A DNA stretch of 64,000 nt, taken from positions 1,305,001-1,369,000 of the forward strand of contig NZ_JAIWOU010000001.1 of the NCBI RefSeq assembly GCF_021295395.1, in the 5' to 3' direction. The notes below the pieces were generated by a model. That model was not told the origin of the DNA. It did no database searches and saw only the letters and a list, made by a program, of their open reading frames with translations. Below, piece after piece: positions 8,996 to 17,627 of this stretch (its first letter is position 1; each line of letters starts with the position of its first letter). The DNA is from Komagataeibacter sp. FNDCR2. Its GTDB lineage: Bacteria > Pseudomonadota > Alphaproteobacteria > Acetobacterales > Acetobacteraceae. Made by a program: the position numbers and the translations under genes.

Positions 8996-10009
8996 CTAGT
9001 CGCGCGCCTGCTGGGCCGCCAGTGCGTTGAAGCACAGCGCCACCCCCCGCGCCTGGGGGGGGCTGGCATCGAAAAAGCGCGTGTCATCCTGCCGTTTCTG
9101 GCCGGTGATACGCAGGCTGCAGTAATCGAACACCGCACGGCTGTCGCGCAGGCGCGTGCAGTCAAGCAGGTGGGCAAAGCTGACATAGCCGGTATGGTCA
9201 TGCCGGGCGGTCACATAGGCCGCGCACTGCCTGAGCAGCGGCGGCGGCACCTGGCGCGCCATGATGGTGGCGTAGGCGGTTTCCTCCTGCCGGGTGCAGG
9301 CCGCCATGCGCGCCGGGTCATGGGCCGTGGCGCAGTACTGCGCCATCGCGCCGTGCAGGTAGCCGCCTTCCGTCGCGCTATGGGCCCATAGCGTATCGGT
9401 CGCGCGGCGATAATGGAACACAGCCGCGCTGCGGGTGGGGGAAATGGCGCTGAACGGCACGGGACGCGAACCGCAATACAGGGTCATCTGATAGCTGTCG
9501 GGCTGATCGGGCAGGGTGCTGAAGTCCAGATACAGCGGATTGAGCGGCGGTGGGCACAGACGCCGCCCCGAGGGCATGATCGGGTTCTGTCCGTAATCCA
9601 CCTTATAGACAAGATGGCCGCCGCCATTGCCCTGTTCCAGCATGACGTCAAGCAGTTCGCCATTGGTCAGGTCGATTCCATTTTCCGACAGGCGCAGCTC
9701 ACCCGTTCCATCGGTCGTCTGCGGGTCTTCGGGCAACAGGACGAAATATTGCGGGGCATCGCGCGCCAGTTCGCTGGCGTCAAAACGTTCGTTATCGGCA
9801 TGGGCGGAAGCGATGGCCAGGACGAGGGCCACCAGCACGGTCACGACCATGGCCGGCCAGCCGCGCACGTATGCGCCAGCCCCGATGAAGCGGTCCCCGG
9901 AGCCATGGGGAGCGCAGCGGAGAGCATGCCTATCCGCTCGCCCGGGGCGGGAGTGTGGAAACGGACTGTCGGGCGTATCGGCTTCAGACATGCGGGGGCG
10001 GCTCTTCAT
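8996..10009 (-). CDS. Unknown exported or membrane-anchored protein
   Basis: I do not recognise the family. A hydrophobic segment MVVTVLVALVLAIASAHA starts near residue 54 and ends in a signal-peptidase-like AHA. Either the true start is the ATG at 9850, giving a secreted protein of about 284 residues, or the longer form is anchored by one helix with a 50-residue cytoplasmic tail. The mature part is a single domain with about ten cysteines, several in the C-terminal third in spacing such as CTRQEE..CAAYV..LLDCTRL..YCSL, suggesting disulfides. It converges with the Mrr-like membrane protein, so a shared envelope role is possible but unproven. Confidence 0.6.
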   Translation of the reverse strand: MKSRPRMSEADTPDSPFPHSRPGRADRHALRCAPHGSGDRFIGAGAYVRGWPAMVVTVLVALVLAIASAHADNERFDASELARDAPQYFVLLPEDPQTTDGTGELRLSENGIDLTNGELLDVMLEQGNGGGHLVYKVDYGQNPIMPSGRRLCPPPLNPLYLDFSTLPDQPDSYQMTLYCGSRPVPFSAISPTRSAAVFHYRRATDTLWAHSATEGGYLHGAMAQYCATAHDPARMAACTRQEETAYATIMARQVPPPLLRQCAAYVTARHDHTGYVSFAHLLDCTRLRDSRAVFDYCSLRITGQKRQDDTRFFDASPPQARGVALCFNALAAQQARD

Positions 10010-10388
10010 ACGATTAAACAGGGAGCATTAACTGATTAATTTCTGATATTCATGGCTAATATTGAGGCAAAATACCTTATTTAAGGCAGATATGCTTGCC
10101 AGTCGCCATGCTGTCTGACACTGTTCGCGGCAGAACAACCGCCTGATGCTGCATGATTTTTATTTCCGTCCCTTTCCCGTCACATGCCTGGGGCTACAGG
10201 GTGCCGATTTTTCCACATCCCCGGCAGAACCGCCCACGTTTCCACCCGGCGATGCCCGGCCTGTGTACAGCACCTGCCCCAACCGCGACAATGCCCGCAT
10301 CCGCCAGCGCGCAAGGGGGACGAACCCGGCCCCGCGGGTGGCGCCCCCTTCCCACCCCATCTGCGACCATCATGGCGGAGACCCCAGC
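10010..10388. other. Divergent intergenic region
   Basis: Separates the unknown exported protein (minus) from ansP (plus). The part near 10010-10100 is AT-rich and may hold promoters. A GGAG about 9 bases before the ansP ATG is the only clear site. No convincing gene was seen. Confidence 0.5.
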
Positions 10389-11825
10389 ATGAGCATACCG
10401 GACCCCGTGGCCGAAGACAGCACGCCCCTGCTGCCCGAACATGATGAGGGCTACCACAAGGGGCTGGGCAGCCGCCAGATCCAGATGATCGCCATTGGCG
10501 GCGCGATCGGGACCGGGCTTTTCCTTGGCGCGGGCTCGCGGTTGCAGATGGCCGGGCCCTCCCTTGCGCTGGTCTATCTGGTATGCGGCGCGTTCTCGTT
10601 CCTGATCATGCGCGCCCTGGGCGAACTGGTGATGTACCGCCCCACCTGCGGCAGCTTCGTATCCTATGCGCGCGAATTCCTGGGGGAAAAGGCGGCCTTC
10701 GTGGCCGGATGGCTGTCGTTCCTGAACTGGGCCATGACCGGCATTGTCGATATTACCGCCGTGGCGCTGTACATGCATTTCTGGGGCACGTTCGCCAGTG
10801 TGCCGCAATGGGCGTTCGCCCTTATGGCGCTGTGCATCGTCACCGCGCTGAACATGGTGGGGGTAAAATGGTTCGGGGAGATCGAATTCTGGTTTTCCCT
10901 CATCAAGATCGTGGCGCTGTGCCTGTTCCTGGTTGTGGGCAGCGTCATACTGGGCGTGCGCGTGCCGGTGGCGGGGCACCAGACCGGGCTGCATCTCATT
11001 GCCGATAACGGCGGCATTTTCCCGCACGGGCTGCTGCCCTGCCTGCTGCTGGTGCAGGGGGTGGTGTTCGCCTATTCCGGCATAGAACTGATCGGCACGG
11101 CGGCGGGGGAATGCGCCGATGTGCGTACCGTGCTACCCCGCAGCATCAACAGCGTCATCTGGCGTATCGGGCTGTTTTACGTGCTGTCGGTCGTGCTGCT
11201 GGTCAACCTGCTGCCATGGACGGCCTATCACGCGGGGACCAGCCCGTTCGTCACGTTCTTTCAGGCCCTTGGCGTGCCGGGGGTCGATACGGTCATGAAT
11301 ATCGTGGTGCTGACGGCGGCGCTGTCCAGCCTCAATTCGGGGCTGTATTCCACCGGCCGCGTCCTGCGCGCCATGGCGCTGGGGGGGGCCGCGCCGGAGC
11401 GGCTGGCGCGGCTGAACTCCAGTTCGGTCCCCGCCAACGGCATCCTGCTTACGGTCGCGGTCTATCTTGTCGGGGTCATGCTGAACTATGTCGTGCCCTC
11501 GCAGGTTTTCGAGATCGTGCTCAACATGGCGGCACTGGGCATTATCAGCACATGGGCCTTTATCCTGCTCAGCCAGATCAGGCTGCGCCGGGCCGTGCGC
11601 GGCGGGCGCATCCCCTCCGCCGGGTTTGAAATGCCGGGCGCGCCCTTTACCTCGTGGCTGACGCTGGGCTTCCTGGGCTGCGTGATCGTACTGATGGCGC
11701 TGGACTACCCCAATGGCACGGCCACCGTGGCCAGTGCGCCCGCGGTGGGGATACTGTTGATGCTGGGCTGGAAATACATGAACCGTGACCGGCGTCCCGC
11801 GCCGCCCCGTATTCCCGTGTCATAA
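10389..11825 (+). CDS. ansP: Amino acid permease, probable L-asparagine permease (AnsP)
   Basis: APC-superfamily proton-coupled amino acid importer with about 12 membrane helices. The N-terminus YHKGLGSRQIQMIAIGGAIG followed by TGLFLGAG and the MTGIVDITAVALYMHFWG segment closely match AnsP/CycA-type permeases, AnsP best as far as I recall. I chose ATG 10389 (478 residues) because the family block begins just after it and a GGCGGAG ribosome site precedes it; the upstream frame is not family-like. An asparaginase is encoded about 1.2 kb downstream on the other strand, which supports asparagine as substrate. Confidence 0.87.
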   Translation: MSIPDPVAEDSTPLLPEHDEGYHKGLGSRQIQMIAIGGAIGTGLFLGAGSRLQMAGPSLALVYLVCGAFSFLIMRALGELVMYRPTCGSFVSYAREFLGEKAAFVAGWLSFLNWAMTGIVDITAVALYMHFWGTFASVPQWAFALMALCIVTALNMVGVKWFGEIEFWFSLIKIVALCLFLVVGSVILGVRVPVAGHQTGLHLIADNGGIFPHGLLPCLLLVQGVVFAYSGIELIGTAAGECADVRTVLPRSINSVIWRIGLFYVLSVVLLVNLLPWTAYHAGTSPFVTFFQALGVPGVDTVMNIVVLTAALSSLNSGLYSTGRVLRAMALGGAAPERLARLNSSSVPANGILLTVAVYLVGVMLNYVVPSQVFEIVLNMAALGIISTWAFILLSQIRLRRAVRGGRIPSAGFEMPGAPFTSWLTLGFLGCVIVLMALDYPNGTATVASAPAVGILLMLGWKYMNRDRRPAPPRIPVS

Positions 11826-11973
11826 CACGGCTGCGCGATCAGGGCGGCGGGGTCTTGATGTCCTGATCCGCCATGGGGCATATCACCGTGTCACATCCCG
11901 CCCCCGATACGCGGGCCCCGTGCCGCACAGCCAGGCGTGACGCGGGACATCCACCAGGAAATGGCCGTCCACC

Positions 11974-13065
11974 ATGCTTGCCCTACGGCGCGCCCACGCG
12001 ATCACGCGCGCGGGCCGCGCATCTTTTGTCAATGCCCCTTCGGCCCCCAGCAGGACGATCACGCGAACACTGCCCTGCCTTGTTATGTCCGGTCTCCTCA
12101 CGCTTGCCTGCATGGCGACCGGCCGGGCGGAAAACACCGGCAATGGCAGGATGGGCGGATCACAGGGACCGCATGAAAATTTCGACCAGTGGTACACCGG
12201 CTCCCTGATCTCACCCTCCGGCGCGCTGACCGAAAAGGGGACCTTCGCGTGGGAGCCATATTTCTACTACAGCCAGCCGTTCGGCTATCTGGACCAGGCG
12301 GGCCGGAGCCAGCCGCTGGGGGACAGGGCGCACAGTGTGTCGAGCCTGACGCTGTACAAATATTCAATCACCGATTCGATCAGCCTGCAGATGACACCCA
12401 CCATATCCTATGGCTGGCGCAGGGGGCATGGCACGACCAGCGGCCTGAAGATGGGCGACCTGCCGGTGGATGTGATGTGGCGCTATCTCGACGCCGACCC
12501 CGAACGCCATATCCCCGCCCTCAGCCTGTTCGCGGGGGTTGCGTTCCCGACAGGGGATTACAGCAGGCTGGGCCGTGATGAAGATGGCGTGGGCACGGGC
12601 GCCTATACCTTCCGCGTGGCGATGACGGAGCAGTCCACCTACATCCTGCCCGGCCACCACGCCCTGCGGCTGCGCATGTGGGGCACGTTCCGCCGCGCGC
12701 TGACGCAGGCCCGTATTGCCGATACCAGCAGTTATGGCACCTCGGCCGGGTTTCGCGGGCTGGCGCATCCGGGCATGTATGGAGAGAGCGGCTTTTCGCT
12801 GGAATACGGCATCAGCCAGAAATGGGTCATCGCCATGGATCTGGCCCGTGACTGGGCCAATGGCGCCGTCGTGCGGGGTTATACCGCGCAGGGCAAATAC
12901 CAGCACATGGTGGGAGACGCATCGGGGGACTGGGTGATCGCGCCTGCCGTCGAATATAACTGGTCGCCCCGCTTTGGTGTGATCGTGGGGGTGACGGCCA
13001 TGTTCGCGGGGCATGATACCGGGCGGGTCATTTCCCCACAGGTGGCTTTCAACAGCATGTTCTGA
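11974..13065 (+). CDS. Outer-membrane beta-barrel protein, MetA-phenol-degradation/transporter-like
   Basis: Predicted outer-membrane barrel. After a signal-like stretch (LPCLVMSGLLTLACMATGRA, about residues 33-52) the mature part alternates aromatic and polar residues as in beta strands, e.g. GTFAWEPYFYYSQPFGY and SLQMTPTISYGW, and ends in a terminal Phe (FNSMF), the usual BAM recognition end. A PTGDYS turn and the general layout resemble the 'MetA-pathway of phenol degradation' family, whose members are poorly characterised. The start is uncertain; an in-frame ATG at 12085 would give a very short signal. Its stop is 8 bases from the asparaginase stop on the other strand. Confidence 0.65.
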   Translation: MLALRRAHAITRAGRASFVNAPSAPSRTITRTLPCLVMSGLLTLACMATGRAENTGNGRMGGSQGPHENFDQWYTGSLISPSGALTEKGTFAWEPYFYYSQPFGYLDQAGRSQPLGDRAHSVSSLTLYKYSITDSISLQMTPTISYGWRRGHGTTSGLKMGDLPVDVMWRYLDADPERHIPALSLFAGVAFPTGDYSRLGRDEDGVGTGAYTFRVAMTEQSTYILPGHHALRLRMWGTFRRALTQARIADTSSYGTSAGFRGLAHPGMYGESGFSLEYGISQKWVIAMDLARDWANGAVVRGYTAQGKYQHMVGDASGDWVIAPAVEYNWSPRFGVIVGVTAMFAGHDTGRVISPQVAFNSMF

Positions 13066-13073
13066 GAACGTGC

Positions 13074-14084
13074 TCAGGGCATGTCGAACAGTGCCTGAAT
13101 GGCGTTGCCATCCAGTCCGGCCATCAGGGCCAGCGCAAGCAGAATGCGCGCCTGTTTCGGGCGCATGTGGCCCGCCGCCAGAATACCGCGCTGGCACAGC
13201 TCACGCCGCCGGACCACACCGCCGCTATAGCCGCTACTGGCCTGCACGACCACCACGCCACCAGCCACCGCCGCGTCAAACGCCGCATTTTCCGCGGGCG
13301 TGCACATGCCCGGCAACATACCCGCCGAGACAAGGCCACGCGCGCCCGCCCCCACGAATGCCCGCACCGCCGCCCCATCCGCCCCCGCGTGGCTGTAGCA
13401 GATATCCACGCGCGGAATATCAGCGTCCGCACGGTACTCCAGTGTTCCGACATGCCTGCGGTAACCCGTGCCGCGCCCGAAGAAGACCCGGTTCGCCTCA
13501 ACCATGCCAAGGGGGCCGAAATCGGGGGAGCGGAAGGTTTCAAGCTGGTAGGTCGCGGCCTTGGTCACTTCCTGGGCCGCATGGATTTCGTTATTGGCCA
13601 CCACCAGAACGCCCCGCCCCACGGACCGGGGGGCCGAGGCCACCAGCAGGGCCGCATACAGGTTGGCTGGCCCATCCGCGCTGATCGCACTCGCGGGTCG
13701 CTGCGCGCCGACAATCACGACGGGACAGGGCACATCCAGCACAAGGTCAAGAAAACACGCCGCCTCCTCCAGTGAGGAGGTACCATGCGTGATGACAATG
13801 CCCGCCAGATCCGGCTGTGCGGCGACCGTCGCGCGGACAAGGTCGGCCAGGGCAAACCAGCGTGGCAGGGTCATCTCCACACTGTCGCAACTTGAAAACG
13901 CGATGCCCCGCACCGCAAAACGCGCGCGCGCATCCGCCGGCAGCGCGGCCAGCAGGTCGCTCCCGCCAAGGCTGGTGCCAATTTCGGCATAATTGACCGT
14001 ATCGCGCGGGTCCGTGGCCTGCCGGGCGATGGTGCCGCCGGTTGCGATAACGGCTATGGCGGGTCGATGCATGGCTGTATCCAT
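13074..14084 (-). CDS. L-asparaginase
   Basis: Hydrolyses L-asparagine to aspartate and ammonia. The first catalytic motif is IATGGTIAR (about residues 13-21) and the second HGTSSLEE near 115, matching the HGTDTMEE pocket with conservative changes. Later VVANNEIHAAQEVTKAATY and SPDFGPLG are typical of the family. About 336 residues is normal. No export signal is seen, so it is probably cytoplasmic. The start may be 14084 or the ATG at 14072. Together with ansP it suggests uptake and breakdown of asparagine. The flavoprotein gene ends 30 bases upstream on the same strand. Confidence 0.92.
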   Translation of the reverse strand: MDTAMHRPAIAVIATGGTIARQATDPRDTVNYAEIGTSLGGSDLLAALPADARARFAVRGIAFSSCDSVEMTLPRWFALADLVRATVAAQPDLAGIVITHGTSSLEEAACFLDLVLDVPCPVVIVGAQRPASAISADGPANLYAALLVASAPRSVGRGVLVVANNEIHAAQEVTKAATYQLETFRSPDFGPLGMVEANRVFFGRGTGYRRHVGTLEYRADADIPRVDICYSHAGADGAAVRAFVGAGARGLVSAGMLPGMCTPAENAAFDAAVAGGVVVVQASSGYSGGVVRRRELCQRGILAAGHMRPKQARILLALALMAGLDGNAIQALFDMP

Positions 14085-14114
14085 ATCGTTCAGGGTTACG
14101 GCCCGTCAGGCCGC

Positions 14115-15380
14115 CTACTGGTACAGGCCGGGTTCCGGCGCCCAGCCCGTCAGCAGGTGGCGGCCGACTTCCGCGTTTTTCCAGTCCACGGGATCATGCA
14201 CGGACAGCGTGCGGGCATCGCGCCAGTAGCGGTCCAGCCCATTGGCCGCATCCGTGCCCCGCGCGCCAGCCGCCGCCGGGGCATCGGTCGTGGCGCGAAG
14301 CGCCGCGCGCGTGGCAACCGAACGCGCGGCACTTGCCGCCATCGCCACCGCGTTACGCGGCACGTCGCCCTGTTCATGGCCATCCAGCATCCGCCCCGCC
14401 TGCATGACGCTGCAATAGGCGGCGAACAGATCCGTCCCGATCTCCCCCAACTGGCGGCGGATATAGGGGTCCTCATCGGCGCGCGCAACGCCGGCGGCTC
14501 CCCACGGACGGGCGTGCTCAGGCACGAACGCGCAGACCGCCCGCAGCACCGCAATGCCGATGCCGGTCAGGATCGCGCTAAATCCGGCCTGAAACCGCAG
14601 GCTGACATGCAGGGGCAAAACGGCATCGGGGGACAGGGCGTTCCATCGGTCATCCACCCTGACATGTTCCAGCGTCACGGTGCCGGAATCCGTCGCGCGC
14701 TGGCCCATCCGGTTCCAGTCGTGGTGAAAGACAAGGCCCGGCGTATCGCGGGGGACCAGATCCATGCGTACGCCGTCGCGCAGGTTGCCAGTCTGTTGCG
14801 CCCGCACCGGGTCGAAGGAGGAAATGGCGACCAGATCCGCCCCCGATGCGCCGGTTGCATAGATTTTGCGGCCCGAGACAAGGTATCCGCCCGCCGGTCC
14901 GGGCCGCGCCAGCGTCTGCAGGAAACTGTCCGCCGTGCGTCCGTTCTCGGCAACCGCCATGCCCAGAATAACATGCCCATCCACAATACGCCGCGCCAGC
15001 GGACCGCGCAGGGCGGGCGGTGAATAGACGAATATTTCACGCACCAGATCGTCATGCACCTTGTAGATCTGGGCCACGGCCGGATCGGCCACGGCCATGC
15101 GCAGCATGAGTTCGAGCGAGAGTTCCTGGCTTATCCCCATCCCGCCCCACGCGCATGGCAGGGCGAGGGCGAGAACCCCGGTCCGCTTCAGCGCGGCGAT
15201 GGCCTGATGCGGGTAGCCACCGGCGCGGTCGCGCTGCGCCGCCGTGGGGGCGATTTCGGTATCCAGCACATGCTGCACCCGTTGCAGGACGTCGCCCGCC
15301 CGCCCCGCCACCCGCCGGGCGGGGAACAGGTCACGTAACAGGGGGGGCAGGTCGTGCCCTTCAGCCGGTGCGCTGGTCAT
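14115..15380 (-). CDS. Acyl-CoA-dehydrogenase-fold flavoprotein, SfnB/DszC-like
   Basis: Acyl-CoA dehydrogenase superfamily enzyme of about 421 residues. N-terminal helical domain followed by the FAD region with GGYLVSGRKIYATGASGADL, then the C-terminal helical bundle. The end reads LDRYWRDARTLSVHDPVDWKN, the arrangement seen in SfnB/DszC-type flavin-dependent monooxygenases and sulfur-acquisition oxidoreductases, rather than in beta-oxidation enzymes with a clear catalytic Glu. Substrate is unknown. It lies between an MFS exporter (52 bases upstream) and asparaginase on one strand, so the three may be co-transcribed. Confidence 0.75.
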   Translation of the reverse strand: MTSAPAEGHDLPPLLRDLFPARRVAGRAGDVLQRVQHVLDTEIAPTAAQRDRAGGYPHQAIAALKRTGVLALALPCAWGGMGISQELSLELMLRMAVADPAVAQIYKVHDDLVREIFVYSPPALRGPLARRIVDGHVILGMAVAENGRTADSFLQTLARPGPAGGYLVSGRKIYATGASGADLVAISSFDPVRAQQTGNLRDGVRMDLVPRDTPGLVFHHDWNRMGQRATDSGTVTLEHVRVDDRWNALSPDAVLPLHVSLRFQAGFSAILTGIGIAVLRAVCAFVPEHARPWGAAGVARADEDPYIRRQLGEIGTDLFAAYCSVMQAGRMLDGHEQGDVPRNAVAMAASAARSVATRAALRATTDAPAAAGARGTDAANGLDRYWRDARTLSVHDPVDWKNAEVGRHLLTGWAPEPGLYQ

Positions 15381-15432
15381 GCGCCACGATAGAAAGGATG
15401 GGACAGCGCATCAAGCGCCCTGCCCCACCCGC

Positions 15433-16665
15433 CTATCCGCCAGCCTGCCTGCGGGCGGCGGCGCGGATATCGCTCAGTGTCAGCAGCCACATCATGAACC
15501 CGCCCATGGCAAGGCAGGCCCCCACCCAGCCCACGGATTCCCAGCCCAGGCCAAAGCTGATCGCCATGCCCCCCAGCCAGGGGCCGATCGCGTTGGCCAT
15601 GTTGAACGCGCTCTGGTTCAGGGCCGCGGCAAGGGCCTGCGCATCCACCGCCACGCTGAGCAGCCGGGACTGGATGACGGTGCCAAGCCCCCCGCCACAG
15701 CCGATCATGAACACGATGGGCATCATGCCCCATACGGAATGCACCGAGCCGGGAAAACCGGCCAGCGCCGCCGCATTGACCAGCAGCGTGCCGCCGATGG
15801 TGGGCATCATCTTGCGGTCGGCCGCCCAGGCGCAGGCCATGGTGCCCACGGTCATGCCCACGCCGAACACCGCCAGCATGACAGGCGTCATGTAGGCCGG
15901 CGCCCGCGTCACTTCCTGCAAGATGGAGGCAAGGTAGGTATAGACGCAGAAAATACCCCCGAAACCGACAACGCCGATCCCCAGCGTCAGCCAGACCTGC
16001 CGGTTGCGCAGCGCGCGTATTTCCGTCATGGCGCTTGCATGGGGGCGCGGCGGATCGGTGGGGACGAACCATGCGATCAGCACCATGGTGCACAAGGCCA
16101 GCCCCGCGATCAGCACGAACGCCCAGCGCCACCCCACGACAAGGCCCAGCCCGTTCGCCATCGGCACCCCGCCGATCGTGGCGACGGTCAGCCCCAGCAC
16201 GACCCGCGCCACCGCCTGCGTGCGCCGTTTTTCGGACACCAGCGAGGACGCGACGATACCCGCCGTGCCGAAATAGGCGCCATGCGGCAGCCCGCTTATG
16301 AAACGGCACAGCAGAAGGCATACGTAATTGGGAGCCAGCGCGGTCAGGCCATTGCCCAGCACATAGAGCAGCATCATCCCGATCAGCAGGTATTTGCGGC
16401 TCTGCCTCGCCCCCAGCATGGCAATCAGCGGCGCGCCCACGCACACGCCCGCGGCATAGGCCTCAATGGCGTGACCCGCCTGCGGCACGCTGACATGCAT
16501 ACCCACCGAAATCATGGGCACAAGGCTCATGGCCGCGAATTCGGCCGTGCCGATGGCAAAGGCCCCCAGCGCCAGGATAAAGAAAATCAGGCCGGTATGA
16601 ACGGAATGGGGAACAGGCGCGGCCGCCCCTTTCCGATGGTGGGTCTTTCTATCTGTCATGCGCAT
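15433..16665 (-). CDS. MFS transporter, AraJ/drug-efflux-like
   Basis: Twelve-helix major facilitator protein of 410 residues. The N-terminus has FILALGAFAIGTAEFAAMSL, the typical start of the AraJ/DHA1 group, followed by GVCVGAPLIAMLGAR and RFISGLPHGAYFGTAG. A cytoplasmic loop after helix six and SVAVDAQALAAALNQSAFNMANAIGPWLGG in the C-half are also typical of sugar or drug exporters of this group. The first ~25 residues are polar and may not be translated. Substrate cannot be deduced. It is the first of three same-strand genes that may be one unit. Confidence 0.85.
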   Translation of the reverse strand: MRMTDRKTHHRKGAAAPVPHSVHTGLIFFILALGAFAIGTAEFAAMSLVPMISVGMHVSVPQAGHAIEAYAAGVCVGAPLIAMLGARQSRKYLLIGMMLLYVLGNGLTALAPNYVCLLLCRFISGLPHGAYFGTAGIVASSLVSEKRRTQAVARVVLGLTVATIGGVPMANGLGLVVGWRWAFVLIAGLALCTMVLIAWFVPTDPPRPHASAMTEIRALRNRQVWLTLGIGVVGFGGIFCVYTYLASILQEVTRAPAYMTPVMLAVFGVGMTVGTMACAWAADRKMMPTIGGTLLVNAAALAGFPGSVHSVWGMMPIVFMIGCGGGLGTVIQSRLLSVAVDAQALAAALNQSAFNMANAIGPWLGGMAISFGLGWESVGWVGACLAMGGFMMWLLTLSDIRAAARRQAGG

Positions 16666-17015
16666 GCTCTGGACAAAAATAAAAAAGGCGCACCTGTGTA
16701 CGCCGTTACATTTTTGGCCGATACACCCATGCTGGCCCGCCTACAAGACTGTCAGGCTCATAGAGTCCACCGTATCGTGAATATATGCCCCCAAGTGCCG
16801 GAAAATGTTTCTTCCCGTGCCTGTTTCACGTTTTATCGAACTGACTGTTCATTCGTTACGGAGGGGATCCGCATGCCCTGCCGGATCCGGAACACCGGGC
16901 ATAAAAAAAGACGCTGCCGCGCCTGTTGCTTCCGATTGTCCTGCCGCTGCCCGCCGGCCATTCCCACATGGCGTGGGAAGTCCGGCTGCACGGGTGTCAG
17001 GACAGACCCCGTGGC
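16666..17015. other. Intergenic, no gene seen
   Basis: Holds a 7-bp perfect stem TTCCCAC-N5-GTGGGAA at 16961-16979, which could stop transcription from the small membrane protein gene, and an A7 run at 16905-16911 (a U-run on the minus strand). No coding potential convinced me. Confidence 0.4.
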
Positions 17016-17147
17016 TCAGGCGGCGCGATCTGACATGATCGTGGCGATCATCAGGGCGGCGATCATGGGCAGGAAGGCAACCATGGTCAGCGAGGACATG
17101 GTGTTCACGGAGTGGGCGATCATGGTGCTGATGTTTTCGATAGACAT
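17016..17147 (-). CDS. Small single-span membrane protein, 43 residues
   Basis: Short gene supported by an AGGA ribosome site about 8 bases before the ATG at 17147 and by a clear hydrophobic helix (LTMVAFLPMIAALMIATIM) preceded by a polar Ser/Thr/Met-rich N-terminus and closed by SDRAA. No family was recognised. It is flanked by long non-coding stretches on both sides, so it probably has its own promoter. A membrane peptide such as a regulator of a larger complex or a stress peptide would fit, but function is unknown. Confidence 0.55.
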   Translation of the reverse strand: MSIENISTMIAHSVNTMSSLTMVAFLPMIAALMIATIMSDRAA

Positions 17148-17627
17148 GTTTCTGTTTCCTGGGTGTTGATTTGGTAAGCGGACACAACACCAGAACAAAA
17201 ATACTATCAATAAAAATCCTCGGCCACGGGTCTATACTTCCCTGTTGATTGCAATTTGCCAACGAAACGGGTGACGATTAAATAATCAGTGCTCGGGCAT
17301 AGCGTTCCATCATCTTTATACAATACGATGGAGTGCCGATAAAAATAGCAGAATGCGGTATCGGCATTTTTGGGGGCAAAATGAATGATTAAATATTGCG
17401 CAAATGCACAATTTATAACCATCAATTATCACGATTTTGTGAGTCCTGTTTCCCCGCCCCTTCGCCAGGACCTGAAGGGCGCAGACGGCATGCAGATGGC
17501 GATCTGTCGCCCTGCCTGAAAAACATCCGTATTTTCAATAGACTGCGCCAGCCCCGCCGTCCAGCCTAAAAACAGGCCAGTGCGCATTCAGCGCCAGAAG
17601 TGAACGGCGCGCGGCCCAAATGGGCGC
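17148..17627. other. AT-rich intergenic region
   Basis: Lies upstream of the small membrane protein and downstream of the decarboxylase (both minus). 17200-17430 is distinctly AT-rich. A 72-codon minus-strand frame at 17207-17425 has no ribosome site or family match and is not called. Confidence 0.4.

Noticed and set aside
16849-17262. A 137-codon minus-strand frame overlapping the small membrane protein
   Set aside because: His/Arg-rich composition of an out-of-frame shadow; the 43-residue frame has the better start and a clear helix.
17207-17425. A 72-codon minus-strand frame in the AT-rich gap
   Set aside because: No ribosome site, no recognisable feature; AT-rich stretches give such frames by chance.
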